Below are positions 25,588-33,816 of a stretch of DNA of 56,272 nt, piece by piece (the first letter of the stretch is position 1; each line of letters opens with the position of its first letter). Both the position numbers and the translations under genes were made by a program. The notes under the pieces are model-generated. The model was not told the DNA's origin. It saw nothing but the letters and a program-made list of their open reading frames with translations, and did no database searches. The DNA comes from Micavibrio sp. UBA2705 (GTDB lineage: Bacteria > Pseudomonadota > Alphaproteobacteria > Micavibrionales > Micavibrionaceae). Where the stretch lies: contig DELD01000007.1 of assembly GCA_002354205.1 (NCBI GenBank), forward strand, positions 1,666-57,937. The letters are read 5' to 3'.

Positions 25588-27567
25588 TTATGTCAGCATA
25601 TCTAACCGCAGATTGCCGTTATTATCGTTATACCAATCCATTTTTGTTGTGACGATTTCAACATCTTGCGCAAGAGCGCCTTCTTCGTTATGCGCGGAGC
25701 CTGCTGAATGTCCATGTTGTCCTTGATTGCCATCACCTTTGTTCTCACCTTGGTTATCGCTTGAAAGGGAAAACTCTAATGTGTTGTCACCCATATCAAT
25801 TCCAGCTTCTGAAAGCGCTTTTTCAAGCTGCGCAGAATCGCGCTGCATCATCAGGAATGTTTCTGGTTTATCAAAGCTAAGCTGCGCTTTGACCTTGCCG
25901 TCACCTTCAGCAATCATCTGAATGCGCACGCGGCCTAATTCTGGCGGGTCAAGCTCGACCTGTAATTCAGCTTCGCCGCTTTTATTCGCATGTTGGGTTA
26001 GCTTTGCCGCAATTGTTTGCGTTGCTTGATGTGGTAAGGCTGCATGTGTGTGCATTAAGGTTGGTGATGTATGTGCCGTGTTGTGCAATACCTGCCCAAT
26101 GCTTAAGCCTTCTGGCGGAACATCTAACGACGTTGATTCTGCAAGACTATCCCATGGCACAAGGCCTGATGTGTTAGTGGCGGCCTGCGCTTTGGCGCTT
26201 GCAATCTCTGCGGCATTTTGCCCCACGGCATTAGATGCTGCCTTTTGTGCTCCTTGGTTATTTGCCGCCGCACTCATGCGCGCTTCACCTTCTATAAAGG
26301 GGAGATCGCGATGTGATGATGTCGCTGCATTTTCCTTGTTGAAGACGGTCAAATCTACCGGCGCGAGGAAGCCATCCTCAACCAAAGCGGCGAATGATAT
26401 TGACGCGCCGTTATTTTGTGGTTGTGGGTCCACGCGTCCATTAACTTGATTGGCCTGCGCTGCGGCGGCTTGCGTCTGAGCCTGAGCCTGAGCGTTAGCT
26501 TGCCCTTGCGCATTTGCATTAGCGGCAATTTCAGCGGCTTGCTGCCCTGTACTGCGTGGCTGTGCGTTATTATCAGCGCTGCTTTGGTTAAGCGGCGCTA
26601 GTTGGTCGATTGATTCTTTTAGCGCTTTAAGGTCCGCGGATGAAAGCGGCGCGTTTTGCCCTAGTTCACCATGCTTTGATTTAATGTTTTTAAGGGCGCT
26701 GTTTTCAGTGCTTGTTGTGCCTGCGCCCGTTTGAACAGGCTGCGTGTTTATCGGCGCAGGGATCACGGCGATTAAATTCACATCAACATCGCTAAGCTCT
26801 TGCATTGACTGCTCGCTCTGCGCGGCAGAAAGCTCTGTAATCTGGCTCGGTGTTAAGCCTGTCGCGATCAGCGCGGAATAGGCGGCATCTTTAGCTTCGC
26901 TATTTGCGTTTGCTGTCGCATTCGCATTAGCGCTTATTGCGGCGCTATTGGTTGGTAGCTGACCTTGTAAAGGCTGCAATGGCGTAATCGGATGCATGAA
27001 TATATTAACGCTTACATCATCACCGCTAATGGCGGCTGCGCCTGAGGACGGCATATCATAACCCTCAATTCCCGCAGAAACGGTGAATTGTTCAAAACCT
27101 GTATTAATCACATCAGCGGGCAGGCCGCCAATAAGCTGTTGTACAAGGTCTGCTTGTCCTGCTTGATCAAGGCCGCTTAGGATGCTGTCACCTGTTTGCT
27201 GTGTGGTCAGGTTCAGAACCGGGTCAAAATTAAAAGCACGCCCGAAGCTTTCAAGGTTGGTGACTTGCGCGCCTGTACCTTGGGTAACGGGCGGCGCTTT
27301 ATAGACGTCAATGCTTGGCTGCTTGGCAGATGTAATTTGCGAGAATGCAATGTCAAAGAAGTTGGCATCAATACTCTGGTCTACGCCAAGCTCCATGCTT
27401 TCATCAACTTTCCAGTCCGTTGTCCACTCAGCTTTCCAATCATCACTTTGCGAAAGGTATTCTTTGGCGCTGCGTGCATTGGCATTTTGCTTTGCGGCAT
27501 GGCTAGACGCATTGCTATGATGCTGCGTTTGCTGTGAGCTTGTCTGTGGGATATATGGTGAACTCAT
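25588..27567 (-). CDS. fliK: Flagellar hook-length control protein FliK
   Basis: FliK is exported through the flagellar system, measures hook length and switches export specificity. This product has 659 residues: a long, low-complexity N-terminal part rich in Ala, Gln, Asn and Ser, and a C-terminal hook-length domain (about 515-610). The conserved motif ELQVELDPPELGRVRIQM is followed by KAQLSFDKPETFLMMQRDSAQLEKALSEAG. The last 40 residues are Gly/Asn/His-rich. It is the final gene of the flgI-flgJ-flgN-fliK unit and starts 90 bases after the FlgN-like gene. The start at ATG 27567 has AAGGA nearby. Confidence 0.92.
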   Translation of the reverse strand: MSSPYIPQTSSQQTQHHSNASSHAAKQNANARSAKEYLSQSDDWKAEWTTDWKVDESMELGVDQSIDANFFDIAFSQITSAKQPSIDVYKAPPVTQGTGAQVTNLESFGRAFNFDPVLNLTTQQTGDSILSGLDQAGQADLVQQLIGGLPADVINTGFEQFTVSAGIEGYDMPSSGAAAISGDDVSVNIFMHPITPLQPLQGQLPTNSAAISANANATANANSEAKDAAYSALIATGLTPSQITELSAAQSEQSMQELSDVDVNLIAVIPAPINTQPVQTGAGTTSTENSALKNIKSKHGELGQNAPLSSADLKALKESIDQLAPLNQSSADNNAQPRSTGQQAAEIAANANAQGQANAQAQAQTQAAAAQANQVNGRVDPQPQNNGASISFAALVEDGFLAPVDLTVFNKENAATSSHRDLPFIEGEARMSAAANNQGAQKAASNAVGQNAAEIASAKAQAATNTSGLVPWDSLAESTSLDVPPEGLSIGQVLHNTAHTSPTLMHTHAALPHQATQTIAAKLTQHANKSGEAELQVELDPPELGRVRIQMIAEGDGKVKAQLSFDKPETFLMMQRDSAQLEKALSEAGIDMGDNTLEFSLSSDNQGENKGDGNQGQHGHSAGSAHNEEGALAQDVEIVTTKMDWYNDNNGNLRLDMLT

Positions 27568-27657
27568 ATGTTTAAATCCTTTTTGCCGTTTGGCTCTTTA
27601 TGTCTTATTCTGTGCAGTGTGTCTGAGTATGTCTTGTTTTACGCTTTATGCTGAGCC

Positions 27658-28119
27658 TTATACGGTTTCAGCAAGGCCAACTGAAATTGGCTTTTTGTTG
27701 TTTTCGTATATTGTGCCTTTATTGCTATAGGCGAGGGCGTTGCCCTGTGATTTTTTACGAGCGAGTTTTAAAATACGCTCGCTAATGCGGTTAAGGCTCT
27801 TTGTCGTACGGCTTAAAGCCTCTAAATTTTCATTACTTGCGGTGATCATCTCACTGCGCGCTTGTTGCAGGCGCTCTAACGCTACAGGGTCGGCGCTTTT
27901 TAGCTGCGTTTTATTGGAAACAAGTTTTAAGAACTCCGCTTCATAAGCATGTGCATATTGTGTCTTTTGTGCGTGCAACGCCTTAAAGCTTTTTGTGTCA
28001 GCGGCTCTTAAATATTCGGTTTCTTTTTGGATGATCTCAGTCAAGTTCGCGGCAGAAACGATAATGCTATCAATTGCTGTGTTTTGTTGGTGGCTTGGAC
28101 TGTTGCTCTGATTTTCCAT
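27658..28119 (-). CDS. FlgN-like flagellar export chaperone
   Basis: The 153-residue protein is almost wholly helical, with a long first helix pair (IIVSAANLTEIIQKETEYLRAADTKSFKALHAQKTQYAHAYEAEF) that matches the FlgN pattern of a helical hairpin with a central KxxF.L..xK. FlgN binds hook-associated proteins FlgK and FlgL before export. GGAG precedes the ATG. The gene sits between the rod-binding protein and fliK, a common place for a FlgN-like gene in alphaproteobacteria. Sequence similarity in this family is low, so the call relies on helical pattern and context. Confidence 0.7.
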   Translation of the reverse strand: MENQSNSPSHQQNTAIDSIIVSAANLTEIIQKETEYLRAADTKSFKALHAQKTQYAHAYEAEFLKLVSNKTQLKSADPVALERLQQARSEMITASNENLEALSRTTKSLNRISERILKLARKKSQGNALAYSNKGTIYENNKKPISVGLAETV

Positions 28120-28176
28120 CTGTTATCTCCTTCATGCGCGCTGGGCACGTTTGTATTTTAATCTGCTGCGTTGTTG

Positions 28177-28518
28177 TTATTTTGCGTTTTGCATCGCCGC
28201 TTCTTGAATCTTGATCATTTCTTGTTTGACGTGGTCAGCAATGCCTATGCCGCCGGCCTTGCTTAATGACTTGCCGTATTCTTCAACTAAAAAGCCTTGA
28301 AAAACCTCTTCACCTTTGCCGCCGCCAAACATCGGATTAACTTCTAATGTGTCGAATAGGGGCTTAAGCATTTGTGTGATGAACATGGCTTCAAAGTCAT
28401 CAGATGCTGCATCATAATCGCCGCCAGATTCGCTGATAAGGTCAGTGGCCTTCTTGTTGGCTACGCCGTCGCTTAACTGCTGCTGTGCGAACTGAATTGT
28501 GCTTTCTATCGTGCTCAT
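28177..28518 (-). CDS. flgJ: Rod-binding protein, FlgJ N-terminal domain / CheL-like
   Basis: At 113 residues this corresponds to only the N-terminal rod-binding half of E. coli FlgJ, without the muramidase domain; short forms are normal in alphaproteobacteria. The signature is DDFEAMFITQMLKPLFDTLEVNPMFGGGKGEEVFQGFLVEEYGKSLSKAGGIGIAD. It helps assemble the flagellar rod in the periplasm. Peptidoglycan opening must depend on a separate enzyme. It starts 53 bases after the flgI stop and belongs to the same operon. Confidence 0.9.
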   Translation of the reverse strand: MSTIESTIQFAQQQLSDGVANKKATDLISESGGDYDAASDDFEAMFITQMLKPLFDTLEVNPMFGGGKGEEVFQGFLVEEYGKSLSKAGGIGIADHVKQEMIKIQEAAMQNAK

Positions 28519-28571
28519 GGTCTAAATCTCTTCGTTACGTTTGTTCTTTATCTATCTTGCCTTCTAGGCGC

Positions 28572-29738
28572 TTACATCGTTTGTATTTCTGCCTGCAGCG
28601 CACCGGCTGCTTTGATGGCGTGTAAAATGGTGATGATGTCACGCGGGCCTACCCCTAATTTATTCAAACCTGTGACTAAATCCTGCAAAGACACTCCAGT
28701 ATCTAATTCGGCCAGGCGGACATCATCACCGCGATTAACCTCAAGTTCAGTACGAGGGACCACCACAGTTTCACCAGTCTGTGAAAACGGACTTGGTTGT
28801 GAGACCTGAGGGGTTTCGGTCACTTTGATGGTCAAACTGCCTTGAGCAATCGCGACGTTGTTTATGCGAACATTTGAACCTATAACGATGACGCCTGAAT
28901 TCTCATCAATAACGATGCGGGCAAGCTGGTCAGGTTGAATAGGAAGCTGTTCAATATCTGTAATAAGGTCAACTAATGTGCCTTTATAATTTTGTGAGCG
29001 GTTGATTTTTACGCTGCCTGAGTTTTCTGCGGCAGAGATATCAGCCCCAATAAAGCCGTTAATGGCACGTGAAATACGGCGCGCAGTTGTGAAATCTGGG
29101 TTGCGTAGCGCCAAACGGATGCTGTTTTGCTTGTTAATATCGTAAAGGATCTCGCGTTCAACAATTGCGCCTTCGGCAATACGGCCTGTTGTTGGAATGT
29201 TACGCGTCACTGTGCCTGCATCACCCGCAGCGGCAAAACCGCCTGTTGTAATTGTGCCTTGCCCAATCGCATAGACTTGGTCATCCGCACCTTTAAGCGG
29301 CGTGACTAATAATGTGCCGCCCTGAAGCGAGCTCGCATCACCCATGGCAGATACATTAACGTCAATGCGCGCACCTTGGTTTGAAAATGGGGGCAAGGTT
29401 GCGGTCACCATAACGGCGGCAACATTCCCTGTGTTCAGGTTTTCGCCGCGAATATTAACGCCAAGGCGCTCGAGCATCGCAATTAAGCTTTGCTGTGTAA
29501 AAGGGGAGTTGTTAAGAGAATCGCCTGAGCCATTGAGGCCGACCACGAGGCCGTAACCAATAAGCATATTGTCACGAACGCCTTCAATATCGACGATGTC
29601 TTTAATGCGTGTGCTTTTTGCTTCGGCACGAACGGAAACGCCAAATACGCAAAAGCTTGCGATAAGGACGATATAAAGTAAGACAAGGTAACCGCCTTCT
29701 TTTATCATTCTATCTCTATTTGATTCTAACTGTTTCAT
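28572..29738 (-). CDS. flgI: Flagellar P-ring protein FlgI
   Basis: FlgI forms the periplasmic P ring around the rod. From ATG 29738 it has 388 residues; GAGG seven bases upstream favours this start over ATG 29750, 29708 or longer forms. A signal peptide runs through LLYIVLIASFCVFGVSVRAEA. The mature protein begins with RIKDIVDIEGVRDNMLIGYGLVVGLNGSGDS, the family hallmark, and keeps SALGDASSLQGGTL-like SAMGDASSLQGGTLLVTPL and the end LVTGLNKLGVGPRDIITILHAIKAAGAL. It is the first gene of the flgI-flgJ-flgN-fliK unit and is preceded by a sigma-54-type promoter. Confidence 0.96.
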   Translation of the reverse strand: MKQLESNRDRMIKEGGYLVLLYIVLIASFCVFGVSVRAEAKSTRIKDIVDIEGVRDNMLIGYGLVVGLNGSGDSLNNSPFTQQSLIAMLERLGVNIRGENLNTGNVAAVMVTATLPPFSNQGARIDVNVSAMGDASSLQGGTLLVTPLKGADDQVYAIGQGTITTGGFAAAGDAGTVTRNIPTTGRIAEGAIVEREILYDINKQNSIRLALRNPDFTTARRISRAINGFIGADISAAENSGSVKINRSQNYKGTLVDLITDIEQLPIQPDQLARIVIDENSGVIVIGSNVRINNVAIAQGSLTIKVTETPQVSQPSPFSQTGETVVVPRTELEVNRGDDVRLAELDTGVSLQDLVTGLNKLGVGPRDIITILHAIKAAGALQAEIQTM

Positions 29739-29779
29739 ATCATGCCTCATGTAAATTCTATTATCAGCGTTAGTTACTG

Positions 29780-29795
29780 TGCGAATATTGTGCCA
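29780..29795 (-). promoter_or_regulatory. Sigma-54 (RpoN) promoter of the flgI operon
   Basis: On the minus strand TGGCACAATATTCGCA matches the -24/-12 consensus TGGCACRNNNNTTGCW at all fixed positions but one, with GG and GC in the correct spacing. The expected start near 29770 gives a leader of about 32 bases to ATG 29738. No enhancer site was identified. Confidence 0.8.
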
Positions 29796-30003
29796 GTTTG
29801 AATTATTCAACTAAAGCGTTGATAGTAAACAATAATAAATTTACGGAAATACGCAGCTAGGCAGTATATTTTACCGCGCCCACCAAAAACGTGATGCTTT
29901 TTAGGCAAAAAATGCCGTATACGCTATTTTTCGATGCGGCAAATATGGTATAGTTAAACTGTAAGAGGGGCTTTCCCCTCGTCATTTAGTATAAGAGTTG
30001 ATT

Positions 30004-30477
30004 ATGAAAGTTAGCGGCCCAGGTCCTACAAGGCCAACTACCGGCAAAGGTAAGGTTGGCGATAAAAATAAAGATAAAGGCGGCCAGAGTTTTGAAATCT
30101 CTAGCGGCGAGGAATCGAGCGCGAGTGAAAGCGCGGCACCGATCAACACAACGCAGCATATTGCTTATGTTGATACGCTGCTGGCTGTGCAGGGCGCAGA
30201 AGACCCCGCACAAAAAGCATCCAAAGGCCGTATGCGTCAGCGCGCAATGGGGCTCATTGACGAGCTTGAGAAAATACGTAACGCCCTGACGCTGGGCAAC
30301 ATCACAGTTGGGCATCTATTAAACATCGCAGATGTGGTGGCATCACACCGTGAACGCATTGACGACCCGCAAATGACCGCGATATTGGACGAAATTGACC
30401 TGCGTGCGCAGATAGAAATCGCCAAAATGCGTTACTCCCTTGATAGGCAAGAAAGCGCAGAGAACCAAAGCGCATAA
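30004..30477 (+). CDS. fliX: Flagellar assembly regulator FliX
   Basis: FliX is an alphaproteobacterial protein that, in Caulobacter, couples assembly of early flagellar structures to the sigma-54 activator FlbD. The product has 157 residues: MKVSGPGP at the start (typical of FliX), a Lys/Gly-rich stretch, a flexible Ser-rich region and a helical C-terminal domain with GRMRQRAMGLIDELEKIRNALTLGNI and a terminal LDEIDLRAQIEIAKMRYS. It is divergent from flgI, as in Caulobacter. A small hairpin GAGGGG/CCCCTC (29965-29970 and 29975-29980) lies in its leader; its role is unknown. The ATG at 30004 is preferred over an upstream TTG. Confidence 0.88.
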   Translation: MKVSGPGPTRPTTGKGKVGDKNKDKGGQSFEISSGEESSASESAAPINTTQHIAYVDTLLAVQGAEDPAQKASKGRMRQRAMGLIDELEKIRNALTLGNITVGHLLNIADVVASHRERIDDPQMTAILDEIDLRAQIEIAKMRYSLDRQESAENQSA

Positions 30478-30639
30478 GTTATTTTCGTATGTAGTTTACG
30501 GCGAAATGCTTTTAGCTATTGCTTTAAATCAGTTTATTGATATTTTAGTAACGAATTTGTGTCATTCTAATAAATCGAAAATTTCGGTATGATACAGAAT
30601 TAAGATATTTAGGATTAAATAGTAACAAGGGGTATAACC

Positions 30640-31071
30640 ATGGCCAAAGAAGGCAGCGTTATTTTACCGCAGGATTATAAGCCAAGCGATAAAGAAGAGT
30701 TTATGAACCCGCAAATGAAGGAATATTTCCGCCAAAAGCTTATTGAGTGGCGTGAAGAATTGCTTAAAGGTTCATCAGAGACAATTCAGAACACACTGCA
30801 AAGCACGGAGCTTCAAAAGCCAGACCTTGCAGACCGAGCATCAGCTGAAACTGACCATGCATTAGAACTGCGTACACGTGACCGTGAACGTAAGCTTATC
30901 AGTAAAATCAACAAAGCATTGCTGCGCGTAGATCAAGATGAGTATGGCTATTGTGAAGAAACAGGCGAGCCAATTTCTGTTGGTCGCTTAGATGCGCGAC
31001 CAATTGCGACACTAAGCCTAGAAGCGCAAGAACGTCACGAACGTATGGAAAAAACCCATCGTGATGATTAA
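30640..31071 (+). CDS. dksA: RNA polymerase-binding transcription factor DksA
   Basis: DksA binds the RNA polymerase secondary channel and, with ppGpp, adjusts promoter activity, notably of rRNA genes. The 143 residues include the coiled coil with DLADRASAETDHALELRTRDRERKL, whose tip Asp-Xaa-Xaa-Asp-like acidic residues are present, and the C-terminal finger YGYCEETGEPISVGRLDARPIATLSLEAQERHE. Of the four zinc Cys of E. coli DksA only one remains; this form is usual in alphaproteobacteria. The gene is a single-gene unit after fliX with a terminator following. GGGG lies just upstream of the start. Confidence 0.95.
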   Translation: MAKEGSVILPQDYKPSDKEEFMNPQMKEYFRQKLIEWREELLKGSSETIQNTLQSTELQKPDLADRASAETDHALELRTRDRERKLISKINKALLRVDQDEYGYCEETGEPISVGRLDARPIATLSLEAQERHERMEKTHRDD

Positions 31072-31096
31072 ATAGGCAGATCTTACTATAGAATAA

Positions 31097-31130
31097 TAAA
31101 AAAGCGTCCTTGAAAATAGGGCGCTTTTTG
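31097..31130. terminator. Intrinsic terminator shared by dksA and the five-paralogue operon
   Basis: Stem AAAAGCGTCC/GGGCGCTTTT (31100-31109 and 31119-31128, one G-U pair) with an A-run on the left and a T-run on the right, so it can work in both directions. Confidence 0.8.
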
Positions 31131-31153
31131 TTTTTTGCGGCATGCCTGAATGA

Positions 31154-31462
31154 TTAAGTGATTTGTAGGCGGCGTTTTTGCGCTTCGGCATAAAAGGCAA
31201 TCTGGCTTTCGCGTATATAGCTATCAATATAAGACAACACTTCTGCTACCGGTTTTGCTATGTTGCAACTACTGCAGGTCCCATAGTTAGGGTCAATGAC
31301 GACGCTGCTGTGAAAATGCATTCGCGCTGCGGATTCATCAAATTCACCGTCAGCACCAAGGGCCTGTGTGACACTGGCAATATTGCTGTGCTGTACGCCA
31401 ATATCAAAAGGCTTATTATTGAAGGCAACGCGTAGTGGTATGAGGGGGATATAGTTAGTCAT
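31154..31462 (-). CDS. Small protein of a five-member tandem family, member 5
   Basis: This is the last gene of the operon, 102 residues, cytoplasmic by sequence. It shares with the four genes upstream a strand-rich N-terminal half with the motif SNIASV, a central ARMHFHSS that aligns with (T/S)R-x-x-(L/F)-(K/N), and a C-terminal amphipathic helix ending in KRRLQIT. This member alone contains the pair CSSC (in NYGTCSSCNI), a possible redox or metal site. AGAGA precedes the ATG; it starts 23 bases after member 4. No known family is recognised. Confidence 0.75.
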   Translation of the reverse strand: MTNYIPLIPLRVAFNNKPFDIGVQHSNIASVTQALGADGEFDESAARMHFHSSVVIDPNYGTCSSCNIAKPVAEVLSYIDSYIRESQIAFYAEAQKRRLQIT

Positions 31463-31485
31463 GTTACTTTTTCTCTCTGCGGTGT

Positions 31486-31782
31486 TTATAATATGTTTAA
31501 ACGGCTTTCGCGCATTTGTTTGTAGCGTTTTTCTAAGTACTTTTGCTCTATATCGTCAATAAGGTCTTGAGCCTGCTCGATTGGTAATTCTATCTCCGCT
31601 GTTTCGGTTGACCATCTGGCGCTATAATAGACTGCTTTATTGAACGTGCAGCGCGTGCTCAGTTTACCGTCTCTTTCGATTTCAGCAAGGCCGCTAATAT
31701 TCTTGCGCGGAACCATTAGCTTGCTTTTCTCATCGCCATTAAAGTGGATCATTGGAATAAGAATATCGTTTGTTGGTATCAT
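31486..31782 (-). CDS. Small protein of a five-member tandem family, member 4
   Basis: The product has 98 residues and no signal peptide. It has the family pattern: strands ILIPMIHFNG, the motif KNISGL, a central TRCTFNKAVYY and a C-terminal helix ending in MRESRLNIL. The helix EQAQDLIDDIEQKYLEKRY is strongly charged. The overall order (NG turn, N-I-x-x motif, strands, then a helix) recalls the short FlbD-type fold, but the similarity is too weak to claim. It starts 17 bases after member 3. Confidence 0.75.
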   Translation of the reverse strand: MIPTNDILIPMIHFNGDEKSKLMVPRKNISGLAEIERDGKLSTRCTFNKAVYYSARWSTETAEIELPIEQAQDLIDDIEQKYLEKRYKQMRESRLNIL

Positions 31783-31799
31783 TATACGTATCCTTAGAT

Positions 31800-32162
31800 T
31801 TACATTATGCTAACACGTAGTTTTTGTAGTTTTTTAATATGTGCGGCCTGTGCGCTGTCGATAAGCTCTTGAATTTCAGTTAAGCTTTCTTTGACGCATA
31901 GCGCGGTAGTCATGGTTGTGCCGCGATCGTAATTGCTATCGCCAGATATCTTGGCTGTGGCAGAGGTATTAAAATAATGTTTTAAATCTATACGTGAAAG
32001 AGGTTTATTTTCCTCAAGAAGCTTTGATTCATCTTTATCTGCGCCGACAAGTGAGGCTCTGCCTGCAATGTTTGAGTATTCAATAATATAGGGCGTAAAC
32101 TCTTTTGTGTCCGTGACATTATTTGCGTGAACAGTAATGTTAAAATTATCACCGAGGCTCAT
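31800..32162 (-). CDS. Small protein of a five-member tandem family, member 3
   Basis: With 120 residues this is the longest member. It is closest to member 2: both begin MSL..(N/D)F.ITVHA, both have (T/S)R-x-DLK-x-x-F in the centre (here SRIDLKHYFNTS) and both end HxKxL..xRVxI(M/I). The motif SNIAGRAS sits in the first half. AAGGAAT precedes the ATG and the gene starts 15 bases after member 2. Function unknown. Confidence 0.78.
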   Translation of the reverse strand: MSLGDNFNITVHANNVTDTKEFTPYIIEYSNIAGRASLVGADKDESKLLEENKPLSRIDLKHYFNTSATAKISGDSNYDRGTTMTTALCVKESLTEIQELIDSAQAAHIKKLQKLRVSIM

Positions 32163-32177
32163 GGCTTATTCCTTTTT

Positions 32178-32531
32178 TTAAATTATATTTACGCGTGCTT
32201 CACGCAGCATTTTTAAATGCGCTTTTTGCCCGTCTTGTTTTAATTTTTCAATTTCTTCCACGGTTTCTAACACCATTAAGGCGGATTGTGCACAATGCTG
32301 CTGCGTATCAGACAACTTATTGCTGTTTGTTGCCGTAACAATGTTTCCTGTCGTGGAAAAAAGGTATTTTAAATCTAGGCGTGTAGATGGATCGCCATCT
32401 TTATGATCTTTACTTCGAATATCAGTAGAAAGGAAAATGCTGTTGATATTAATCACGCAGGAGTTATATGAATCTGCGTTCTTTATGCGCTTAGCGTGGA
32501 CGGTAATTTCAAAATCGTTGATTAAGCTCAT
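32178..32531 (-). CDS. Small protein of a five-member tandem family, member 2
   Basis: The product has 117 residues and is predicted cytoplasmic. FEITVHAKRI near the N-terminus and TRLDLKYLFSTTGN in the centre align with member 3. The C-terminal helix VEEIEKLKQDGQKAHLKMLREARVNII carries the shared ending. A strong AGGAGG ribosome site precedes the ATG. It starts 12 bases after member 1. Function unknown. Confidence 0.78.
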   Translation of the reverse strand: MSLINDFEITVHAKRIKNADSYNSCVININSIFLSTDIRSKDHKDGDPSTRLDLKYLFSTTGNIVTATNSNKLSDTQQHCAQSALMVLETVEEIEKLKQDGQKAHLKMLREARVNII

Positions 32532-32543
32532 TTCTTCCTCCTG

Positions 32544-32849
32544 TTATCCAATCGGGCTCAGTCTGTATTTTTTTAACAGCTCTAAATTTCTGATTTTTTC
32601 GTCTTCTAGTGCTTTGGCGCAGCGCGCGCTCACCTCATCAATGCTCTCTTGTGTGATGAGTGTTAAAAATGGGCTGTAACCATCTAAGACTTTGACGGAT
32701 TGATTTAACGTTATGATGGTACGATTTTCATTATTTTGAACATCAACGGCCTTGCTGCTGATTGATGCTACGGGAATTTTACAGCGTATTGTTTGCTCGT
32801 TGAACAGCACTGTTAAATCAATTTCTGCTTCGCCATTGGTCAAATTCAT
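32544..32849 (-). CDS. Small protein of a five-member tandem family, member 1
   Basis: The first gene of the operon encodes about 101 residues from ATG 32849, which has GGAG eight bases upstream; ATG 32861 would lie too close to the predicted transcription start. The strand-rich N-terminus (AEIDLTVLFNEQTIRCKIP), the short motif VASISSKAV, RTIITLNQ and the final helix ending KKYRLSPIG follow the family pattern, though this is the most divergent copy. A consensus promoter lies directly upstream. Function unknown. Confidence 0.75.
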   Translation of the reverse strand: MNLTNGEAEIDLTVLFNEQTIRCKIPVASISSKAVDVQNNENRTIITLNQSVKVLDGYSPFLTLITQESIDEVSARCAKALEDEKIRNLELLKKYRLSPIG

Positions 32850-32876
32850 TTCGCGCTCCATTTCATAGAAGTTCTC

Positions 32877-32905
32877 TTTATAATTGCGCTTTATGTAAAT
32901 GTCAA
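32877..32905 (-). promoter_or_regulatory. Consensus sigma-70-type promoter of the five-paralogue operon
   Basis: On the minus strand TTGACA (32905-32900), a 17-base spacer and TATAAA (32882-32877). The expected start is near 32870. Confidence 0.75.
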
Positions 32906-32925
32906 TAGATTATGAAAATTATGTT

Positions 32926-33762
32926 TTAATGCGGCATTGATTTATACAGCGCGAGAAAGCTCCGTTTTAAATCAGCACGTAACTTTATGAGACGTGGTTG
33001 ACTTATTTTAAGCGTGGCTTCGTGCATATAAAGGGCGCGGTTGATTTCTATTTGAATACTGTGGACATGGTTTTGTGGCGCGCCATGGGCGTTGATCAGG
33101 GCATCCCCCTGAAACGGATCATTGCTTAATACTTTATAGCCGTAGCCTTCAAGGGTTTTGCGCAAAGACTTACCAATGTTAGGTGCGGCGCTCTGAGCGA
33201 AATTATCACTTATCACAATGTCGGCTGTATAATTGACGCGTGGGTTTAGCTGCGGCTTCATAATGCAGGCGGGCGCCGAATGGCAGCTAACATGTAATGC
33301 ATATCCGTGCTGCGCCTTTATGCGTGTAATTTCATCGGCGATGGCGCTATGATAGGGGCGGTAATATGCCGCGATGCGCGTAAGAATATCCTGCTGAGAA
33401 AAACAGACCCCGTCTTTTTCAGGCCAGACGAGGCCGATGCCGTTATCACTTTTGCTGCTCGGTGATAAAGGCTCAGGCCATGGGGTATCAAACCAATCGG
33501 GACGCATATCATCAAGCGCGCGGTTCGTGTCGATATAGCAGCGGCAAAATAAGGCGTGCAGCAGCGATGCACCAATATCGGGAGCAAAGTCGAAAATTTG
33601 ATGTACGGCGCGATCAACCCCGCCATAAACATGGCCTTGGCTGATATTTTCTTCGCCATGAATCGGATGAAAAGTGCCGCTATGGGGGGATTCAAAAAGA
33701 ATCGGTACATTTTCTACAGTTTTTGGCGGTATGAGTTGATAGATTCTCTTGTCTGCAAGCAT
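32926..33762 (-). CDS. N-formylglutamate amidohydrolase-family protein
   Basis: The 278 residues match the FGase/HutG2 family, zinc-dependent amidohydrolases. Recognisable parts are LFESPHSGTFHP near the N-terminus (zinc-site Glu and His), VYGGVDRAV, CRCYIDTNRA, YYRPYHSAI, HVSCHSAP and the C-terminal IQIEINRALYM with the conserved Glu. Family members remove formyl groups in histidine breakdown, but no hut genes are nearby and many homologues have other or unknown substrates. It is divergent from serS with 54 bases between the starts. Confidence 0.85.
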   Translation of the reverse strand: MLADKRIYQLIPPKTVENVPILFESPHSGTFHPIHGEENISQGHVYGGVDRAVHQIFDFAPDIGASLLHALFCRCYIDTNRALDDMRPDWFDTPWPEPLSPSSKSDNGIGLVWPEKDGVCFSQQDILTRIAAYYRPYHSAIADEITRIKAQHGYALHVSCHSAPACIMKPQLNPRVNYTADIVISDNFAQSAAPNIGKSLRKTLEGYGYKVLSNDPFQGDALINAHGAPQNHVHSIQIEINRALYMHEATLKISQPRLIKLRADLKRSFLALYKSMPH

Positions 33763-33816
33763 ATTTATCGTTATTTTCTGTCATAGGTCGTAAACACTAT
33801 AACACAGAAGATAGAC

